DNA of 64,000 nt, from contig NC_019771.1 of assembly GCF_000317695.1 (NCBI RefSeq), forward strand, positions 930,001 to 994,000. The letters are read 5' to 3'. A program made the translations under genes and the position numbers. The notes below the pieces were generated by a model. It ran no database searches and was not told the origin of the DNA. It worked only from the letters and a program-made list of their open reading frames with translations. Shown piece by piece: positions 26,990 to 34,850 of the stretch. The first letter of the stretch is position 1, and every line of letters starts with the position of its first letter. The DNA is from Anabaena cylindrica PCC 7122 (GTDB taxonomy: Bacteria > Cyanobacteriota > Cyanobacteriia > Cyanobacteriales > Nostocaceae).

Positions 26990-27337
26990 TTATATTTTCG
27001 CTTGTCTTTCTATTCTAAGTTGACGGAGTTTTTCTGATACTGGTGGGGGATTCAGTCGCTGTTGTTCTCTCATTTTATGACCATGTTCTATCCAGTTATT
27101 CATGTAATCGCTGATAACTTCTTTATTTTGCAAATAGTAAAGAATAGTCGCATAGACTTGTTCTAAGGAAAGTGATTTATATATTTGAGCAATTTCCTCT
27201 GGAGAACGTCCACAATCAATGTATTCATAAAGGATTGTTTCAATTCCTATTCTGGAGTTTTTTAGTCTAATATCTCCAGGAGATAGAAAGTTGAAATATT
27301 CTGCAATATTTTTAGTAGGTATAGTTTGGCTATTCAT
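26990..27337 (-). CDS. DUF433 family antitoxin-like protein
   Basis: The 115-aa protein contains the DUF433 winged-helix pattern: RLKNSRIGIETILYEYIDCG, SPEEIAQIYKSLSLEQVYAT, ILYYLQNKEVISDYM. The family is the usual partner of DUF5615 PIN-like proteins and probably binds DNA and the toxin. A basic C-terminal tail (LRQLRIERQAKI) may contact the partner. It is transcribed just before the toxin. Confidence 0.78.
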   Translation of the reverse strand: MNSQTIPTKNIAEYFNFLSPGDIRLKNSRIGIETILYEYIDCGRSPEEIAQIYKSLSLEQVYATILYYLQNKEVISDYMNNWIEHGHKMREQQRLNPPPVSEKLRQLRIERQAKI

Positions 27338-27412
27338 AAATTTGAAACCATGATTTTTAAAGATTTGGGAATTAACACATGAGATTAATTATAACTTAAC
27401 AGATTTTATTTA

Positions 27413-27555
27413 TTACCGAAACCAGCCACTTACCCAACGCCACAACCGACTAATGCCAGACCTAAATTAAACCAAGAAATTGCTTCCCCCCGAACATCCC
27501 CTATCTCCCTATTTTATATCCAAAGACTGCTGGTGAAAGGCGATCGCTCATCTTC
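27413..27555 (-). pseudogene. relic of a TPR gene 3' end
   Basis: Read on the minus strand, 27477-27550 resembles one repeat unit of the intact TPR gene upstream (shared phrase ATCCAAAGACTGCTGGTG and its flanks). 27415-27450 encodes a tail like WRWVSGWFR, matching the LWLRGWFRR end of that gene. The two pieces are close together, so the repeats between them are deleted. No start codon or open frame remains. Confidence 0.55.
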
Positions 27556-27632
27556 GTTAGTTGTGAGGTATACATGATGCCTACGGAGAGCGATCGCACT
27601 CTTTACTGAAAAATCACTACAAATACTCAGTT

Positions 27633-28442
27633 TTACAATGATTGGATTTCTTGTTGTAAAGCTTGAACTTGTTCAACAGATAATTCAGTAACTTCAGCAA
27701 TTTGCTCTAAATTCATACCGATTCGTAATAAATTTATAGCCAATTTTCTTGTTGTTTCAGCCTTACCTTTCGCTTCACCTTCAGCTTTGCCTCTGGCTTC
27801 ACCTTTGGCTTCACCTTCTTCGAGGATGTCTTGATAAATTACTGATTCGCGCATAATCTCACTCCTGAAAATTTTCTTGATTACATTTTTATTTAACACC
27901 AACCCGGCTAAAAGACTGCTGGCAGCAGCTATGTCCCTTTGTTGTTGTTGATCTTTAATTTTTTCGACTGCTTGTGCTACCTGGCTCAATACCATTGTAG
28001 GATCTTCTGTCTGACTTAGCACGGCAAATGGTAATAAACCGGGCGCAGTCATAAATTGTTCTGTTGGTTGTTCCCATAGACGGATTACTTCAAACTCATG
28101 GTAAGTTTTGTTTAACCTGAAACTATTCTCATGGACTAATTCAGAATCTGTTTTTCTCAAGTAAATCACTACTTGGCGCATCTCTTTATGAGGAAAACGC
28201 CGATAACCTCTAACTCGATAATCTAACATCCGAAAGGGTATATTTTTATTACCATCGGTCTGAAATTCAATATGTAATATTAAGTTCTCTGATTGTAATA
28301 AAATTAACGAATCGGCGCGAATTGGTTCATTTGATAATTCTGTTGGACTCAGTTCTGTTAATTCAACTGGTGAACCTAGTAACCATGTGGCTAAGTCTGC
28401 TTGGAAGTGTTGGGCGAGATATTTACAGATGTTGTCATACAT
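27633..28442 (-). CDS. Rpn-type PD-(D/E)XK nuclease family protein
   Basis: The 269-aa protein matches the Rpn/PDDEXK recombination-promoting nuclease group abundant in cyanobacteria. The active-site pattern is visible: D44 in IRADSLILL and E59-x-Q61 in ILHIEFQTDGN, then FRMLDYRVRGYRRFP. Its C-terminal third has near-repeats of GEAKGEARGKAEG (residues about 208-228), a hydrophilic hinge typical of this group. A helix-turn-helix-like end follows (MNLEQIAEVTELSVEQVQAL). It starts 58 bases after the TPR gene and may be cotranscribed with it. Confidence 0.8.
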   Translation of the reverse strand: MYDNICKYLAQHFQADLATWLLGSPVELTELSPTELSNEPIRADSLILLQSENLILHIEFQTDGNKNIPFRMLDYRVRGYRRFPHKEMRQVVIYLRKTDSELVHENSFRLNKTYHEFEVIRLWEQPTEQFMTAPGLLPFAVLSQTEDPTMVLSQVAQAVEKIKDQQQQRDIAAASSLLAGLVLNKNVIKKIFRSEIMRESVIYQDILEEGEAKGEARGKAEGEAKGKAETTRKLAINLLRIGMNLEQIAEVTELSVEQVQALQQEIQSL

Positions 28443-28500
28443 TGGATTTTACAGCTTTGAATTTACATTAAATTTCTATCAGGTATGTTTACAGTTTATG

Positions 28501-30285
28501 TCATCGCCGAAACCAACCGCGTAGCCAGAGCCATAAATATATTATAACAATCCACACTAAGGCAAAAGGAAAGGCTATCAGCCCAAAAATAAAACACAAA
28601 ATTAATTGCAAATAACCATGTTGAGCGAAATTTATTAATGATTTCATCCACTGGGGATAAAATATTGGCAATCCAAGTTCTTGGCGAATTGTTTGGACTT
28701 GATAAGATGCTGCAAAGCCTTCCTTAATTTTGCCACACTTAAAATAAGCATAACCCAAATTCAATAAACATAAGGCTTCACCATTGCGATCGCCAATTTC
28801 CCTTTTTATCTTCAAAGACTGCTGGTGGAATGCGATCGCCTTTTTGTACTGTCCCAGGGAGTTGTAAGCATTGCCTAAATTGTTTAAGGAATTACTTTCC
28901 CACCGAACATCGCCAATTTTCCTAGCTATCTCCAAAGACTGCTGGTAGTTTTCAATTGCTTGTTGGTACTGTCCCAGGGAGTAATAAGCATTACCTAAAC
29001 CCCTTAAAGAATTACTTTCCCCCTGAACATCGCCAATTTTCCTAGCTATCTCCAAAGACTGCTGGTAGTTTTCAATTGCTTGTTGGTACTGTCCCAGGGA
29101 GTTGTAAGCATCACCTAAACCCCTTAAGGAATTACTTTCCCCCTGAATATCCCCTATCTGCCTAGCTATATCCAAAGACTGCTGTTGATATTCAATCGCC
29201 CTTTCGTACTGTCCCAGGGAGTTGTAAACATTGCCTAAATTGTTTAAGCAAGCACTTTCCCCCTGAATGTCCCCTATCTTCTTTTTTATATCCAAAGACT
29301 GCTGTTGATATTCAATTGCCCTTTGGTACTCTCCCAGGGAGTTGTAAACATTGCCTAAATTACCTAAAGAACTACTTTCCCCCTGAACATCGCTAATTTC
29401 CCTAAATATCTCCAAAGACTGCTGGTACAAAGCGATCGCCCTTTCGTACTGTCCCAGGGAGTAATAAGCATTACCTAAATTGTTTAAAGAATTACTTTCT
29501 CCCCAGGCATGGCCAATTTGCCTAAATATCTCCAAAGACTGCTGTTGATATTCAATCGCCCTTTCGTACTGTCCCAGGGAGTAATAAGCATTACCTAAAT
29601 TGTTTAAAGAATTACTTTCTCCCCAGGCATGGCCAATTTGCCTAAATATCTCCAAAGGCTGCTGGTGATATTCAATCGCCCTTTCGTACTCTCCCAGGAA
29701 TTGGTAAGCAAGACCTAAAATAGTTAAAGAATTACTTTCTCCCAGGGCATAGCCAATTTCCCTAGATATCTTTAAAGACCGCTGGCTATATTCAATCACT
29801 GTTTGGTACTGTCCCAGAGACCTGTAAGCATCGCCTAAAGAATTTAGAGAATCTGAATATTTCCGATTTTGTCTATCACCAATTTCTGCCCATTTACTTA
29901 CTAATTGCCCATATAACTCTACTTGGTTGGCATAATAACCCCGTAAGGTCAAAAAATCATTGCAATGGTGAATCGCATCAAAGGCTGAGTCATAATCTTC
30001 TAACTGATAAAAATGATAAAATATTTCTAGATATTCCTTGATATCATCTTTAGTCTGCCAACCTGATTGTTTAGCAATTGACCGATAATAATTAATAGCT
30101 TTTTGATGTGCTGCTGTCTGATTTCCAGCTTTATACCGCACATATTCCAAAACCACAGGCTGAAACTCAAACCATCTGCAATCATCAATCAGTTTTTCTG
30201 ATAAAAAAGAACGCTTAACGAGATTTCTTAATTCTTCCTTAATATCTCTTGTAGGGTGATCATTACCAAATAATTTAGTCGTCAT
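28501..30285 (-). CDS. TPR half of a split STAND protein
   Basis: The 594-aa frame begins with a winged-helix-like segment that normally closes an NB-ARC module (EELRNLVKRSFLS, RWFEFQPVVLEYVRYKAG). About nine tetratricopeptide repeats follow (unit of about 40 residues, e.g. LGNAYYSLGQYERAIEYQQQ), nearly identical to each other at DNA level. Two C-terminal hydrophobic helices end it (LILCFIFGLIAFPFALVWIV, then LWLWLRGWFRR), suggesting membrane anchoring. Its ATG overlaps the TGA of the upstream NTPase frame (ATGA) right after an A8 tract. One extra A there would fuse the two into a protein of about 905 aa. Confidence 0.8.
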   Translation of the reverse strand: MTTKLFGNDHPTRDIKEELRNLVKRSFLSEKLIDDCRWFEFQPVVLEYVRYKAGNQTAAHQKAINYYRSIAKQSGWQTKDDIKEYLEIFYHFYQLEDYDSAFDAIHHCNDFLTLRGYYANQVELYGQLVSKWAEIGDRQNRKYSDSLNSLGDAYRSLGQYQTVIEYSQRSLKISREIGYALGESNSLTILGLAYQFLGEYERAIEYHQQPLEIFRQIGHAWGESNSLNNLGNAYYSLGQYERAIEYQQQSLEIFRQIGHAWGESNSLNNLGNAYYSLGQYERAIALYQQSLEIFREISDVQGESSSLGNLGNVYNSLGEYQRAIEYQQQSLDIKKKIGDIQGESACLNNLGNVYNSLGQYERAIEYQQQSLDIARQIGDIQGESNSLRGLGDAYNSLGQYQQAIENYQQSLEIARKIGDVQGESNSLRGLGNAYYSLGQYQQAIENYQQSLEIARKIGDVRWESNSLNNLGNAYNSLGQYKKAIAFHQQSLKIKREIGDRNGEALCLLNLGYAYFKCGKIKEGFAASYQVQTIRQELGLPIFYPQWMKSLINFAQHGYLQLILCFIFGLIAFPFALVWIVIIYLWLWLRGWFRR

Positions 30286-31217
30286 CTTTTTTTTGCAGTG
30301 TCTGGTAAAACAGCTACCGCAGCTTGACTATTTACGATTCCACGATACACACTAATATTTTGTAATAGCGACTTTTGGAAATCACTCAACCGCTGCCAAC
30401 TGGCATCTAATACCAACACCATCGCCACATTTTCTCGACGGTGTACACCTACAACCTTTTTATCTGTTAATAATTGCTGTAAATTTCCTAAACCTAAACT
30501 TTCTAACCTGTTTAAATTGGAATCTTGGGGATATTCTGCTTTTAATAAATCTGCCACAAATTGCAGCAGCAAAGGATAGCCATCTACTAATTTAACAAAT
30601 TCCTCTAAATTACCCTGAATACCTAATACTGTTAATAATTTAATTCCATCTTCTATCTTTAAACCTGATAAGGGTAGCCATTCCCATCTTTTCGGTAATT
30701 CTGGTCTTTCTCTAGTAGTGACAATGACTTTACTTTTACCACCACATTCTACCCAAGTTGTAAAAAATTCCTCATAGAATTGACTTCCCCAAAATCCATT
30801 TGTTTTTAATAGACTTTCTAAATTATCAATAATCAGTAAATATTCACCTGACTGCAAACATTTCACTAAAGCTGGTACTAACTCTGTTTCTTGATTTGGT
30901 ACACGAAAACCAAAATCTTGCAAAACTTGAGTAGCCACATCACTAAAAACTGCCCCATAACTAACATCAGCCCAAAAACGTTTGCGGAAATTTCCTATTT
31001 CTACATTTTCATAAATATAGGCAGCTAACATTGATTTGCCAGTACCACCAATGCCTTCGATGCCAATTAGAGGAATATTTGGATTATTTAGCCATTGTTT
31101 TAAATCGGCAATTTCTGCTTTTCTGCCTTGCCAATTAGCCAAACTCTTACTAGGGTTTCCTGCTTTAAAAACCCCTGGTGATTCTTGTTTGGTGCTGCTT
31201 TCTAGCAATGCCAACAT
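30282..31217 (-). CDS. NB-ARC/STAND NTPase half of a split protein
   Basis: The 311-aa frame is a STAND P-loop ATPase: Walker A GIEGIGGTGKSMLA near residue 57, Walker B YLLIIDNLESLL, sensor VIVTTRERPELP and the GxP-like DGYPLLLQFVADLL. It ends within the helical region (VAVLPDTAKKR) at an A8 run, before the winged helix that continues in the next frame. STAND ATPases oligomerise on sensing a ligand, here probably through the TPRs. Upstream, frame-shifted residues (VTANIAVFGAAQQE) precede the ATG, suggesting a second break. Confidence 0.8.
   Translation of the reverse strand: MLALLESSTKQESPGVFKAGNPSKSLANWQGRKAEIADLKQWLNNPNIPLIGIEGIGGTGKSMLAAYIYENVEIGNFRKRFWADVSYGAVFSDVATQVLQDFGFRVPNQETELVPALVKCLQSGEYLLIIDNLESLLKTNGFWGSQFYEEFFTTWVECGGKSKVIVTTRERPELPKRWEWLPLSGLKIEDGIKLLTVLGIQGNLEEFVKLVDGYPLLLQFVADLLKAEYPQDSNLNRLESLGLGNLQQLLTDKKVVGVHRRENVAMVLVLDASWQRLSDFQKSLLQNISVYRGIVNSQAAVAVLPDTAKKR
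30287..30294 (-). other. A8 homopolymer at the NTPase/TPR frame junction
   Basis: Eight T on the plus strand, A8 in the mRNA sense. Translation in the NTPase frame ends two codons later. A single-base insertion, or -1 slippage in transcription or translation, would continue into the TPR frame as AKKKMTTKLFGND. The tract is a natural site for phase variation, slippage or a sequencing error. Confidence 0.6.
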
Positions 31218-31255
31218 TTCTTGCTGTGCAGCACCAAAAACAGCAATATTGGCGG

Positions 31256-31684
31256 TTACTTTGGGCTGTTGTTATAAGTCCTACTCAAATTTGGGTTAAC
31301 AACGTCACGTCCTGCATTAATCTGTGTACTTTCATCGTAAGATTGAGCATTGACGCTAGAAGAACCACTATCAGATGTTCCTGCTTGTAAAATCTTGGCT
31401 ATTTCTTCAGCAAGTGCTGTATCAGCTTCCAAAATCTTTTTTAACTGTACCCGCAAACTCACTTGTAAATCTTCATCATCTGGATTTTTAGCTACATCTT
31501 CTGCTGCTTCTTTCGCAGCTTCCTTTGCTTCTACCTTCGGCTGTAACTTAGCCCAAATCATTTTAGCTCTATTCCAACCATCCTCACCTATTTTTTGAGA
31601 TGCTCCTTCTGCGGCTTTATTACCCATAGTCAGCAAAAAAGGCAGACAGGGCGCGAGAAATTTAACAATTAGGGCGATATCCAT
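31256..31684 (-). CDS. small effector/adaptor-like protein upstream of the STAND gene
   Basis: The 142-aa protein starts with a hydrophobic helix (ALIVKFLAPCLPFLLTMG). An Ala/Glu-rich helix (KVEAKEAAKEAAEDVAKNPD), a second helix (LRVQLKKILEADTALAEEIA) and a Ser/Asn tail (INAGRDVVNPNL) follow. I recall similar small proteins next to cyanobacterial NACHT and NB-ARC genes, often as an N-terminal module of the same protein. No catalytic motif is seen. Its stop lies 38 bases before the NTPase ATG, and a one-base shift would join the two frames. It may be a signalling or pore-type effector; this is inference. Confidence 0.6.
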   Translation of the reverse strand: MDIALIVKFLAPCLPFLLTMGNKAAEGASQKIGEDGWNRAKMIWAKLQPKVEAKEAAKEAAEDVAKNPDDEDLQVSLRVQLKKILEADTALAEEIAKILQAGTSDSGSSSVNAQSYDESTQINAGRDVVNPNLSRTYNNSPK

Positions 31685-31820
31685 AAATTTACGCGGTTTA
31701 ACTACTGTTATTGATACAAATGTATATTAACCCATTCCTAACAGCTTGAGGGTTAAGGCTAGGGGAATATTACAGGTACAGGGTCATAATTTGTTACAAT
31801 CAGATATGAAAATGCTCTTA

Positions 31821-31979
31821 GAGGATGTTTGAAAAGTGGTTGCTGATGTATTAAAAACTTTAGATCCTCCTAAATCCTCCTTAAAAAGGAGGACTTTGAC
31901 TCTAGTTCCCCTCTTAATAAGGGTTAGGGGGGATCATTGAGTGTCTAAAATCACTACCCGAAACTTTTCAAACACCCTC
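31821..31979. mobile_element. 159-bp MITE with 16-bp inverted ends and TTA target duplication
   Basis: The left end GAGGATGTTTGAAAAG (31821-31836) and right end CTTTTCAAACACCCTC (31964-31979) are inverted repeats with one mismatch. The element is flanked on both sides by TTA (31818-31820 and 31980-31982). It has no coding capacity. The interior contains a hairpin with CCTCCTTAAAAAGGAGG. The 3-bp TTA duplication fits mobilisation by an IS5-type transposase acting in trans. Confidence 0.8.
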
Positions 31980-32014
31980 TTACAGTCGTTAGATAGCTTT
32001 ACCAACAAAACCCC

Positions 32015-32054
32015 ATAAAAAAATAGGTAATAAATTTTCATCTATTACCTATTT
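32015..32054 (-). terminator. terminator of the minus-strand secreted-protein gene
   Basis: AAATAGGTAATA (32021-32032) pairs with TATTACCTATTT (32043-32054), a perfect 12-bp stem. On the minus strand it is followed by T residues (complement of A32017-A32020). It begins 15 bases past the stop codon at 32069. Confidence 0.75.
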
Positions 32055-32068
32055 ACCAATAAATAAAC

Positions 32069-32458
32069 TTAATTGCTAACGGCTTTAAGTACCCGATTTA
32101 AAATCACCCTACCATTAGGTCTAATGACCTCAACACGAATAAAATTTGGATCACTTGGTCGCCAGGTAACTTGATATTTCAAGCCATTATTATTCCATGT
32201 GTAAACTTGACGTTGTTTATTTCCCGAAGCAACAGCACCAGACAAATTGATATTAGAATTATTATTACGGTTCTCTCCGTAATAGTAATAAACATTATTA
32301 CTAAAAGATAAATTTACTATCCAATCTTTATCTCTAAATTCCCCGGCTGGGTAATCAAATCTTTGCACAGCTATAGCTTGATTAGGAATAGCCATATCAA
32401 TAATTGCAGGTGTAGAAATTCCTAAAATTGCAGCTAATGTAATAGCTTTGTAGTTCAT
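32069..32458 (-). CDS. secreted protein of unknown function
   Basis: The 129-aa protein starts at ATG 32458, preceded by an AGAGAGAG ribosome site; an upstream start at 32512 would add 18 residues that do not look like a leader. The N-terminus is a signal peptide (MNYKAITLAAILGIST to NQAIA). The mature part is Asn/Tyr-rich beta-strand material (VNLSFSNNVYYYYGENRNN; WRPSDPNFIRVEVIRPNG). No family was recognised; cell-surface or periplasmic location is inferred. Confidence 0.65.
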   Translation of the reverse strand: MNYKAITLAAILGISTPAIIDMAIPNQAIAVQRFDYPAGEFRDKDWIVNLSFSNNVYYYYGENRNNNSNINLSGAVASGNKQRQVYTWNNNGLKYQVTWRPSDPNFIRVEVIRPNGRVILNRVLKAVSN

Positions 32459-32523
32459 AAAACTCTCTCTGGTGACAGTAAATTGTATGGTTGTGTGTTT
32501 AGTTGTGGACAAACTCGTTGCTG

Positions 32524-33174
32524 TTATGCTGTAGTTTCTTCTTCCTGAATATTTCTAGAAATCAATAGTTTAGGAAACAGCAACCCAGAACGTTCTTTGT
32601 ATTCTTCAAATTCAGGATATCGAGATAGAGATTTATCTTTTTTGTTCATATTGGGAACAAATACCATAGCTATAAATAACCCAAGAATTAGGAAAGGTAG
32701 CCAATGTTGAGCTAACATAGCAAATGCCAGATAAATCAATACTTCTCCTAAATAATTAGTATTACGACATCTGGCAAAGAAACCTTCTGTAATTAGTCCA
32801 GTTTTATACTTGAGTGTATAGTATTTTTGGGCATCACTAGTAAAATGTAAAAACACACCCACAATATTCAAAGAAATAGCAGCAGCTACTAATGGTAAAG
32901 GTGGAACAGTACCGCTACTAATGAGAATAAATGGTGCTATCCAGTACAAGCCAAGTAGAAAAAAGGTAATAATTCCTTGCACAGTGGGAATTTCTTGCTC
33001 CCATTTTTTATCTGGAAAGATACTATCTTTTATTAACCAAAGAAAACCATAAGTACTATGAAGGGTAAGATAAACCCAAGCTCCAATAGTAAAATTGTGG
33101 TATAAGACCATTAATGCCAACACAATGGGGAAAGTTAAACCTTTATGAAAATTAATGGGATGCTTTATTTTCAT
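32524..33174 (-). CDS. DUF1295/isoprenylcysteine methyltransferase-like membrane protein
   Basis: The 216-aa integral membrane protein has about six helices and the C-terminal signature of the steroid 5-alpha-reductase/ICMT group: HFTSDAQKYYTLK near residue 112, LITEGFFARCRNTNYLGEVL, and the terminal RYPEFEEYKERSGLLFP. In ICMT relatives this region binds S-adenosylmethionine or NADPH. The actual substrate is unknown. The gene downstream starts about 65 bases later on the same strand. Confidence 0.8.
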   Translation of the reverse strand: MKIKHPINFHKGLTFPIVLALMVLYHNFTIGAWVYLTLHSTYGFLWLIKDSIFPDKKWEQEIPTVQGIITFFLLGLYWIAPFILISSGTVPPLPLVAAAISLNIVGVFLHFTSDAQKYYTLKYKTGLITEGFFARCRNTNYLGEVLIYLAFAMLAQHWLPFLILGLFIAMVFVPNMNKKDKSLSRYPEFEEYKERSGLLFPKLLISRNIQEEETTA

Positions 33175-33252
33175 ATTTTGGCTTTTTGTGAGATTTTTAA
33201 GTTAGTGAAAATATAGAGAGATAGGCAAATCCAACCTACCTCTCCACAATAA

Positions 33253-33411
33253 TTATTTCTTTGCAATGATCCAAACTGCGTGGATAATACCAGGGAAATA
33301 GCCGAATAAAGTCAAGACAACGTTAATCCAAAAGTCTGCACCGAAACCTACTTGCAAAAATACTCCTAAAGGTGGCAGAAAAACCGCGCATAAAATCCGT
33401 ACTAAATCCAT
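33253..33411 (-). CDS. Pmp3/YqaE (UPF0057) small membrane protein
   Basis: The 52-aa protein is a complete Pmp3-family member: MDLVRILCAVFLPPLGVFLQ, then VGFGADFWINVVLTLFGYFP and GIIHAVWIIAKK. It forms two transmembrane helices with the PPLGVF and GxxPGIIHA motifs. The family is linked to salt and cold stress and membrane potential in plants, yeast and bacteria. A strong TAGGAGG site precedes the ATG. It lies between the SUI1 gene and the DUF1295 gene, on the same strand as both. Confidence 0.92.
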   Translation of the reverse strand: MDLVRILCAVFLPPLGVFLQVGFGADFWINVVLTLFGYFPGIIHAVWIIAKK

Positions 33412-33500
33412 TTCAGCCTCCTATTAATCTTTGACATCTCTAGAGTTAACATCATGCTCTGTAAATACGATTCCTGAGATGATACGGTAAACCGCACTCA

Positions 33501-33857
33501 TTAACCACCACTGATTTTAGCTTTGTAACCAAGCTTAATTAAAATCTCCAAAATCTTCTGCTTATGATCGCCCTGAATCTCAATTTCGGTTTCTTTGACA
33601 GTACCACCTGTACCACATTGGGCTTTTAACTGTTTCAGCAAAGCTGCTAAGGTTTCTGGTTTGGTTTGGAAACCAGTAATTACTGTCACAGTTTTACCTT
33701 TGCGTCCAGCACGAGTAGCTTGTATTCTTACATTTTGCTGGTTTGGGGGTAAATCTTGGATTCCACGTTCTACAGCGCGTTCTAGTGCGGGTGAGCTACC
33801 GTTACCAAATTCTTGGTAGACAAAGCGTTTGTCAGATTTGGGATTGGAAGAAGACAT
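33501..33857 (-). CDS. SUI1/eIF1-like translation factor (YciH type)
   Basis: The 118-aa protein contains the SUI1 domain (VRIQATRAGRKGKTVTVITG; AALLKQLKAQCGTGGTVKET; EIQGDHKQKILEILIKLGYK) after a short disordered N-terminus. Bacterial YciH resembles eIF1 and can influence start-site fidelity on the ribosome, though its physiological role is unsettled. All hallmark glycines (CGTGGT) are intact. Confidence 0.92.
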   Translation of the reverse strand: MSSSNPKSDKRFVYQEFGNGSSPALERAVERGIQDLPPNQQNVRIQATRAGRKGKTVTVITGFQTKPETLAALLKQLKAQCGTGGTVKETEIEIQGDHKQKILEILIKLGYKAKISGG

Positions 33858-34110
33858 AAAATTTAATTCAGGGAAGATAAATGTTTGAGGAAGTAGTCAA
33901 GGATACGGGATGGTACTGAGTTATAGCATTTTAATCGACTCTGTTTTGTTATTTTAGCCAATCGGTGACTACTACTGAGCGATCGCACAAGTAAATCAAT
34001 CGCGTATCTGATCAGCTTTCTGGTAAATCTATGTGACTACATTAATTTTTTTGAGGATGAGAGGATTAAAGTGATATAAATTACCGAAAAGATTAATTTG
34101 AGCTATAATT

Positions 34111-34791
34111 ATGTTCAAAATTGCATTATCAACTTCCTCTGATTCTGGGAACCCTCCCATCTCTAAACAGTATCGTCTTTTGGGTGGTATCGCTGCTTTA
34201 ATCTTAATTAGTCTACTGAGTTCATCCGGTGGAGCGCCAGTGCAGCATACCATTTCTAACTGTTGGGAAGGGTTTATTTGGGGGATTGCAGATCCAGTGA
34301 TTGGCTTAGATCGTCTAGCTGCTATAGTGGCTATCGGTTTACTCTCTGCCAAGTTTGCACGTGGTATTTGGATAAGTGTATCTTTTTTACTAGCTGCTTT
34401 CTGTGGACAATTAATTCATCTGTGTCAGCTAAATTTACCCGGTGCGGAAATAGTATTGGCTATTTGCACTATTACCTTTGGTGTAATATTAGTCCTGCCT
34501 ACTCCAAACAGCAGGTTAGCTTGTATCTTAATTGGTGCAATTAGTGCAATAGCTGGTTTATCTCAGGGTTACGTTGATAGTCAAGCAATCCTAGGTGCAG
34601 AAATGGTAACTCTAGTACTTTATGTGATTGGTGTTACTTTAACTCAAACCGTGATTGTCATGAGTGCCAGGAAAATAGGCGTAATTATCAGTAAGGCAAC
34701 AATTAACCAGATTTTCCCGAAAACAATTCGCTGGATTGGGTTAACTTTTTCTGCTGTAGGTATCGTATTTTTGGGCAACGCAGTAATCTAA
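34111..34791 (+). CDS. HupE/UreJ-like membrane protein lacking metal-binding histidines
   Basis: The 226-aa protein has six or seven transmembrane helices and aligns by eye with HupE/UreJ, proposed nickel permeases with HPxxGxDH in helix 1. Here that motif reads GIADPVIGLDRLAAIVAIG: both histidines are replaced (H to D and H to R) while the surrounding frame is kept. Nickel transport is therefore doubtful, and a changed substrate or a decaying function is possible. No hydrogenase or urease genes are nearby. Confidence 0.68.
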   Translation: MFKIALSTSSDSGNPPISKQYRLLGGIAALILISLLSSSGGAPVQHTISNCWEGFIWGIADPVIGLDRLAAIVAIGLLSAKFARGIWISVSFLLAAFCGQLIHLCQLNLPGAEIVLAICTITFGVILVLPTPNSRLACILIGAISAIAGLSQGYVDSQAILGAEMVTLVLYVIGVTLTQTVIVMSARKIGVIISKATINQIFPKTIRWIGLTFSAVGIVFLGNAVI

Positions 34792-34850
34792 GATCAAGAA
34801 AATACTTCTAGGGTAGTTTTTGCAACTTCGATAATCACCAAAATATTTCC

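Noticed and set aside
34029..34352. Minus-strand ORF of 107 codons
   Set aside because: It is antisense to the HupE/UreJ-like gene, which has membrane helices and a family match.
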